This document shows, piece after piece, positions 60,481 to 64,000 of a stretch of 64,000 nucleotides of DNA. The notes under the pieces are model-generated. The model saw nothing but the letters and a program-made list of their open reading frames with translations. It was not told the origin of the DNA and made no database searches. Within the stretch, counting starts at the first letter, position 1. Every line of letters begins with the position of its first letter. The DNA comes from Treponema sp. (GTDB lineage Bacteria > Spirochaetota > Spirochaetia > Treponematales > Treponemataceae): contig JAILLQ010000005.1 of assembly GCA_024693045.1 (NCBI GenBank), positions 28,485 to 92,484 on the forward strand. The letters are read 5' to 3'. The translations under genes were made by a program, and so were the position numbers.

Positions 60481-61023
60481 ATGAGAAAGTTTTTTCCATT
60501 ATCAATTTTGTTATTTCTTCTTTTTTCATGTGGACATGAGTCTGATTCCTTTATTGATGCAGCGGGACTTTATAATATCTATAATGTAAAGGAGAATGTA
60601 TACGATGCTACTATTGTTTCTGTTTACGATGGCGATACTTTAACCTTGAAATTTGATTACAATAAACCTAAGAATTGCGTTACAGAAGAAAGTGTTCGGC
60701 TTATCGGTATAGATGCTCCGGAAATGTACTATTACACTCTACTGGAGCCTGAATACTATGCAATTGAAGCTAAAAACTATCTGTCTTCTTTAGTAGGGAA
60801 ATCAGTTTTAATTGAATTTGACGATGTTTCATCACTTCGCGATTCCTATAACAATCTTCTTGCATATGTATGGGTAGATTCTAAGCTTCTGAATAAAAGT
60901 CTGATAGAGCAGGGCTACGCAAAATATTATTCTGCAAACAGATTTAATTCTGACCGCATGGCTTCTTTTGCTTCTGCTGATGAAGAAGCTCAGCGTTACA
61001 GAAGAGGCATGTGGGGTGATTAG
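60481..61023 (+). CDS. Thermonuclease-family (SNase) lipoprotein
   Basis: A 180-aa exported nuclease with a lipobox (ILLFLLFSC). The staphylococcal-nuclease fold shows TIVSVYDGDTLTLKFDY, RLIGIDAPEM and the second catalytic part YNNLLAYVWVDSKLLNKSLI. The ATG at 60481 is preferred over one at 60454, which overlaps a TATAAT box at 60450-60455. It lies alone between the tRNA-derived repeats and tRNA-Leu. Confidence 0.88.
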   Translation: MRKFFPLSILLFLLFSCGHESDSFIDAAGLYNIYNVKENVYDATIVSVYDGDTLTLKFDYNKPKNCVTEESVRLIGIDAPEMYYYTLLEPEYYAIEAKNYLSSLVGKSVLIEFDDVSSLRDSYNNLLAYVWVDSKLLNKSLIEQGYAKYYSANRFNSDRMASFASADEEAQRYRRGMWGD

Positions 61024-61058
61024 TTCTGTATATTTTATAATTTTTAAGCTTTTGTCTA

Positions 61059-61087
61059 TTGACATTTTTTTTTAATTTCTATATATT
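61059..61087 (+). promoter_or_regulatory. tRNA-Leu promoter
   Basis: TTGACA (61059-61064) and TATATT (61082-61087), spacer 17 bp, 11 bp before the mature tRNA. Confidence 0.7.
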
Positions 61088-61098
61088 AGTCATCACAC

Positions 61099-61180
61099 GC
61101 GGCGATGGCGGAATTGGTAGACACGTAAGGTTGAGGTCCTTATGGCGAAAGCTGTGCAGGTTCAAGTCCTGTTCGCCGCA
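61099..61180 (+). tRNA. tRNA-Leu (GAG)
   Basis: An 82-nt class II tRNA: acceptor GCGGCGA/TCGCCGC, anticodon loop TTGAGGT giving GAG, a long variable arm (TGGCGAAAGCTGTG) and T arm CAGG-TTCAAGT-CCTG. CCA is not encoded. Confidence 0.95.
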
Positions 61181-61183
61181 CTT

Positions 61184-61215
61184 AAAGGAATGCTTAAATG
61201 CATTCCTTTTTTTTT
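61184..61215 (+). terminator. Terminator after tRNA-Leu
   Basis: AAAGGAATGC (61184-61193) and GCATTCCTTT (61200-61209), loop TTAAAT, then a T tract. Confidence 0.88.
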
Positions 61216-61232
61216 CTACATGTATTTTTTTA

Positions 61233-61261
61233 TTCACTTTTATATTTGCTTATTGTAAAAT
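61233..61261 (+). promoter_or_regulatory. Putative oppA promoter
   Basis: TTCACT (61233-61238) and TAAAAT (61256-61261), spacer 17 bp; the -10 ends six bases before the oppA ATG, which has no ribosome site. Confidence 0.4.
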
Positions 61262-61267
61262 GGATAC

Positions 61268-63094
61268 ATGTTCAAAAAATTTCTTTCTTCCTTTTTTTTG
61301 TCTTTTCTTGCTTTCAGTTTTTTGTCTTGTACTAAAACTGAGGAAATGACTCTTGCAGAAATAGAAGCTCTTACATCTCAAGGAGATCAGGCTCTTCTTT
61401 TAAAAACCTTGAATAAGCCAAAAACTGATAAGACTCCAATACCTGGTAAAGTAGGTGGTGTCTGGATGGATACTATCCTTTCAGATCCAAAAACTTTTAA
61501 TCAATATATAGCTGAAAGAGATGCAGAAAGCTCTTCTTTAATATCTACAACTTTGGATTGTTTAATCGATTATGATACTGTAAAAAAAGAATGGTATCCG
61601 CGGCTAGCTAGTTATGAAATTGAAACTGATGAGAAAAAATCTACTTTGACTGTGCACTACACTTTAAGAGACGACCTTTATTGGACTTGGTGCAATAGTG
61701 ACAGAAAAGTTCCTGTTACAAGTGATGATTTTGTTTTCTGGTACAATGAAATTGCCGGCGATGAGGAATTTCAGTCCAGTGGTTATTCTGGACAGTGGTG
61801 TCTTATGCCAGATGGTTCAGAAGCTCATATTGATTGTATAAAAATTGATGATAAAAACTTTGACTTTGTTTTTCCTCGTATCGTAGCAGACCCTCTTCTT
61901 GCAACAAATATGAGTCTTTGTCCTTCCTTTATTTACAAGGAGGCGAAAGAAAAGGGAGGTATAGAAGGAGTTAAAAATCTTTTTAGTGTAAACTGCGATG
62001 TAACTTCAATTCCTAGTTGTGGTGAATGGTATATAAAGGAGTATACAGTTTCTCAGAGAATAGTATTAACTCGAAATCCATTCTTTTGGACAAAAGATAG
62101 TAAGGGACAGTCTATTCCTTATCCGGAAAAAAAGATTCTTCAGATTGTCGGCGATATGAATACAAGTTATCTGCTTTTTAAACAGGGAAAGCAGGAAGTG
62201 TACTCTCCTAGACCAGAAGAATTCAGCGATGTGATTAAAAATCAAGGTAATGAATATTCTGTTTTTTCATCGGATGGATCCCTGAATGCAAGTTTGTGGT
62301 CCTTTAATCAGAATCCAAAAAATTCTACTTCGAATTTCTACCGCTGGTTTACAATAAAACAATTCCGTCAGGCTATGTCTTGTCTTTTGAACAGAGACCG
62401 AATAATAAATCAAACTTACCGTGGACTTGCTGCTCCTAAGTATGATTTTTTTCTTGAACCAAATCCAATGTATAACCCTTCAATACAACTTCAATATCGT
62501 TATTCTCCACAAAGAGCCTTAAAACTTTTGGAAAGTGTCGGTTTTTACAGAGATTCTGATTCTCTCTTAAAGGACGCCGGTGGAATTCCTGTTGAATTTG
62601 ATATTACAGTTCCTTCTTCAAATCCTTTGTGCAATGATATTGCTCTTATTATAAGCGACGAATGTTCAAAAGTCGGTATAAAGGTTAATGTTCGCCAGTT
62701 GGATTTCCAGAAAATGATTGAAATGCTTACTTCTACATACGACTGGCAATCAATAATGATTGGCCTTGGGGCACCTTTTTTCCCGACACAGGGAAGTAAT
62801 GTATGGCCTTCTACTGGCAATCTTCACTTGTGGAACCCTATGCAGAAAAAGCCTGCCACTGATTGGGAAGCTCGTGTGGACTACCTTTATAACGAAGGCT
62901 CTTATACTAATGATTTTGAAGAAGCAAAAAAAATATGGGATGAATATCAGCGCATCATCTTGGAAGAATGTCCGGTAATTTATCTTTTACGCCAAAAGTC
63001 TTTCTGTGCCATTAAAAATAAGTGGGAGTTGACTAATTTTAGTTATGATAATCTGAATGGTGCTTATTTTGATTACGTATTTTTAAGAGAATAA
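61268..63094 (+). CDS. oppA: Oligopeptide ABC transporter substrate-binding lipoprotein
   Basis: A 608-aa SBP_bac_5 family protein with a lipobox (LAFSFLSC). The fold markers are LTVHYTLRDDLYWTWC, VTSDDFVFWYNEIAGDE, FRQAMSCLLNRDRIINQTY and PQRALKLLESVGF. It binds peptides (or nickel/other solutes) in the periplasm for the permease that follows 16 bp later. The ATG is likely leaderless. No other Opp gene lies upstream. Confidence 0.93.
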   Translation: MFKKFLSSFFLSFLAFSFLSCTKTEEMTLAEIEALTSQGDQALLLKTLNKPKTDKTPIPGKVGGVWMDTILSDPKTFNQYIAERDAESSSLISTTLDCLIDYDTVKKEWYPRLASYEIETDEKKSTLTVHYTLRDDLYWTWCNSDRKVPVTSDDFVFWYNEIAGDEEFQSSGYSGQWCLMPDGSEAHIDCIKIDDKNFDFVFPRIVADPLLATNMSLCPSFIYKEAKEKGGIEGVKNLFSVNCDVTSIPSCGEWYIKEYTVSQRIVLTRNPFFWTKDSKGQSIPYPEKKILQIVGDMNTSYLLFKQGKQEVYSPRPEEFSDVIKNQGNEYSVFSSDGSLNASLWSFNQNPKNSTSNFYRWFTIKQFRQAMSCLLNRDRIINQTYRGLAAPKYDFFLEPNPMYNPSIQLQYRYSPQRALKLLESVGFYRDSDSLLKDAGGIPVEFDITVPSSNPLCNDIALIISDECSKVGIKVNVRQLDFQKMIEMLTSTYDWQSIMIGLGAPFFPTQGSNVWPSTGNLHLWNPMQKKPATDWEARVDYLYNEGSYTNDFEEAKKIWDEYQRIILEECPVIYLLRQKSFCAIKNKWELTNFSYDNLNGAYFDYVFLRE

Positions 63095-63110
63095 ATAGAG
63101 AAAGGTTCAT

Positions 63111-64000
63111 ATGAATAAAATAAAAATATTTTTTCTGACTGTCAAAGAAATTGTAACTCTTCCCTGGAAACTTTTTAGAAAAAAAACTCCATTGCTTTCT
63201 TTTATCGTTTCCAGAATTTTTACTATGATTGTATTACTTTTCCTTTTGGGCTTTGCCTTGTTCGGTCTTATGGCTTTAGCCCCTGGAGATATTGTAGACA
63301 ACATGATGAGTCAGCAGATTATGCAGGCTGCAGAAGGTGGAATGAGAAATTCTAATACTGGGGAAAACGATAAAAATTTTTCTCAGCAGCAGGTTGAAAA
63401 ACTTCGTGAAGAGTTTGGTCTGGATAAACCTTTTTACGTACAGTATTTTAAGTGGTTAAAAAGAGTTTGTGTAGATCATGATTTAGGAACAAGTCTTGTA
63501 AGCAGGGCTCCTGTTTCCTTTTTGATAAGCAGTAGAATATGGAACAGTCTTTTATTCAATTTGATTTCACTTGTTTTTATCACGGTTTTTTCTTTTTTGC
63601 TGGGGGTCTACTTTTCAAGTAAGGCAGGAACAAAAATTGATACGGCTGTTACTTTTTTTGCCCTGTTTTTCCACGCTTTTCCGGGAATATTACTTTTGAT
63701 TCTCCTACAGCTTTTGGCTTCTATTACTGGCATTTTCCCGGTAACAGCCTATCCGGATTTTCCTTTTGCAGCTTCTCCTATAAAATTTACTTTTAGTTAT
63801 TTTTATCACATTTTTTTACCGATGCTGGCTTCTTTTATCGGAGGGCTGGGCGGAACTATGAGGATGATTCGTGCCACTATGCTAGATCAGCTGGGGCTGC
63901 CTTATATTTTTGCCCTTAGGGCAAGAGGCATCAGTGAAAAACGGGTTTATTTAAATCATGCCTTCAGAAATACTTTGAATCCGTACATAACAGGTAGTGC
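63111..64000 (+). CDS. oppB: Oligopeptide ABC transporter permease, partial (OppB/DppB type)
   Basis: Open from the ATG at 63111 to the window edge (about 296 codons, 3' end missing). It begins with a cytoplasmic segment, a first helix (FTMIVLLFLLGFALFGLMAL) and a periplasmic loop with LREEFGLDKPFYVQYFKWLK, then several helices. The EAA-like region RMIRATMLDQLGLPYIFALRARGISEKRV is typical of this permease family. An AAAGG site precedes the ATG. It pairs with oppA; the second permease and ATPases probably lie beyond the window. Confidence 0.93.
   Translation, partial: MNKIKIFFLTVKEIVTLPWKLFRKKTPLLSFIVSRIFTMIVLLFLLGFALFGLMALAPGDIVDNMMSQQIMQAAEGGMRNSNTGENDKNFSQQQVEKLREEFGLDKPFYVQYFKWLKRVCVDHDLGTSLVSRAPVSFLISSRIWNSLLFNLISLVFITVFSFLLGVYFSSKAGTKIDTAVTFFALFFHAFPGILLLILLQLLASITGIFPVTAYPDFPFAASPIKFTFSYFYHIFLPMLASFIGGLGGTMRMIRATMLDQLGLPYIFALRARGISEKRVYLNHAFRNTLNPYITGS

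Overview
The window looks like a chromosome segment from a host-associated treponeme-like spirochaete. It is AT-rich and has the gene families expected there: a Maf-like DUF115 protein, LolA-like/RND/beta-barrel envelope sets, many periplasmic proteins and lipoproteins, and Suf-type Fe-S assembly. Genus placement is inferred from gene content; there is no rRNA in the window.

Layout. 0-6.4 kb: lepA (+), convergent with a minus-strand run of a MATE transporter, a membrane-anchored PpiC-type chaperone and a DUF115 protein. 6.5-11.5 kb: an amino-acid operon of thrA, a DAHP synthase-prephenate dehydratase fusion and ilvN. 11.6-19.7 kb: adenine deaminase, a metallopeptidase-like membrane protein, a metallo-beta-lactamase-fold protein, a pentapeptide-repeat protein, murI, an RsmI-like methylase and a DnaQ-like exonuclease. 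19.9-25.0 kb: sufC-sufB-sufD-sufS-sufU, with a GC-rich insert between sufC and sufB. 25.1-30.9 kb: dut-lptF-lptG-tgt-HEAT-repeat protein. 30.9-36.0 kb: HrpA-like helicase and CapA-like lipoprotein (-), GAF/HD-GYP protein (+). 36.0-38.5 kb: infC-rpmI-rplT-coiled-coil protein-zapA-DUF188 (-). 38.6-41.3 kb: tRNA-Asp, then a LolA-like protein and a beta-barrel. 41.4-44.7 kb: ruvC (+) facing ruvA-ruvB-queA (-). 44.7-49.7 kb: a DegT aminotransferase coupled to a degenerate three-subunit xanthine-dehydrogenase-like complex. 49.8-55.3 kb: a tandem structured repeat, a periplasmic protein, a SPOR protein, ilvE, a membrane protein, vanZ and purC. 55.3-59.9 kb: RND exporter, LolA-like protein and beta-barrel. 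59.9-61.2 kb: tRNA-Val followed by tandem and inverted tRNA-derived repeats, a thermonuclease lipoprotein and tRNA-Leu. 61.3 kb to the end: oppA and a partial oppB.

The most interesting system is the envelope set. One operon (55.4-59.8 kb) encodes an inner-membrane RND pump, a LolA-fold periplasmic protein and an outer-membrane barrel. A second LolA-like/barrel pair lacking its own pump lies at 38.8-41.3 kb, and lptF/lptG are also present. Together these suggest a lipid or lipoprotein route between the two membranes in a spirochaete group generally thought to lack classical LPS. Other notable signals are a G9 tract inside the DAHP synthase domain, several genes whose -10 element sits 5-8 nt before the start codon (probable leaderless mRNAs), repeat families derived from tRNA-Val, and an XDH-like complex that has lost its usual cofactor motifs.
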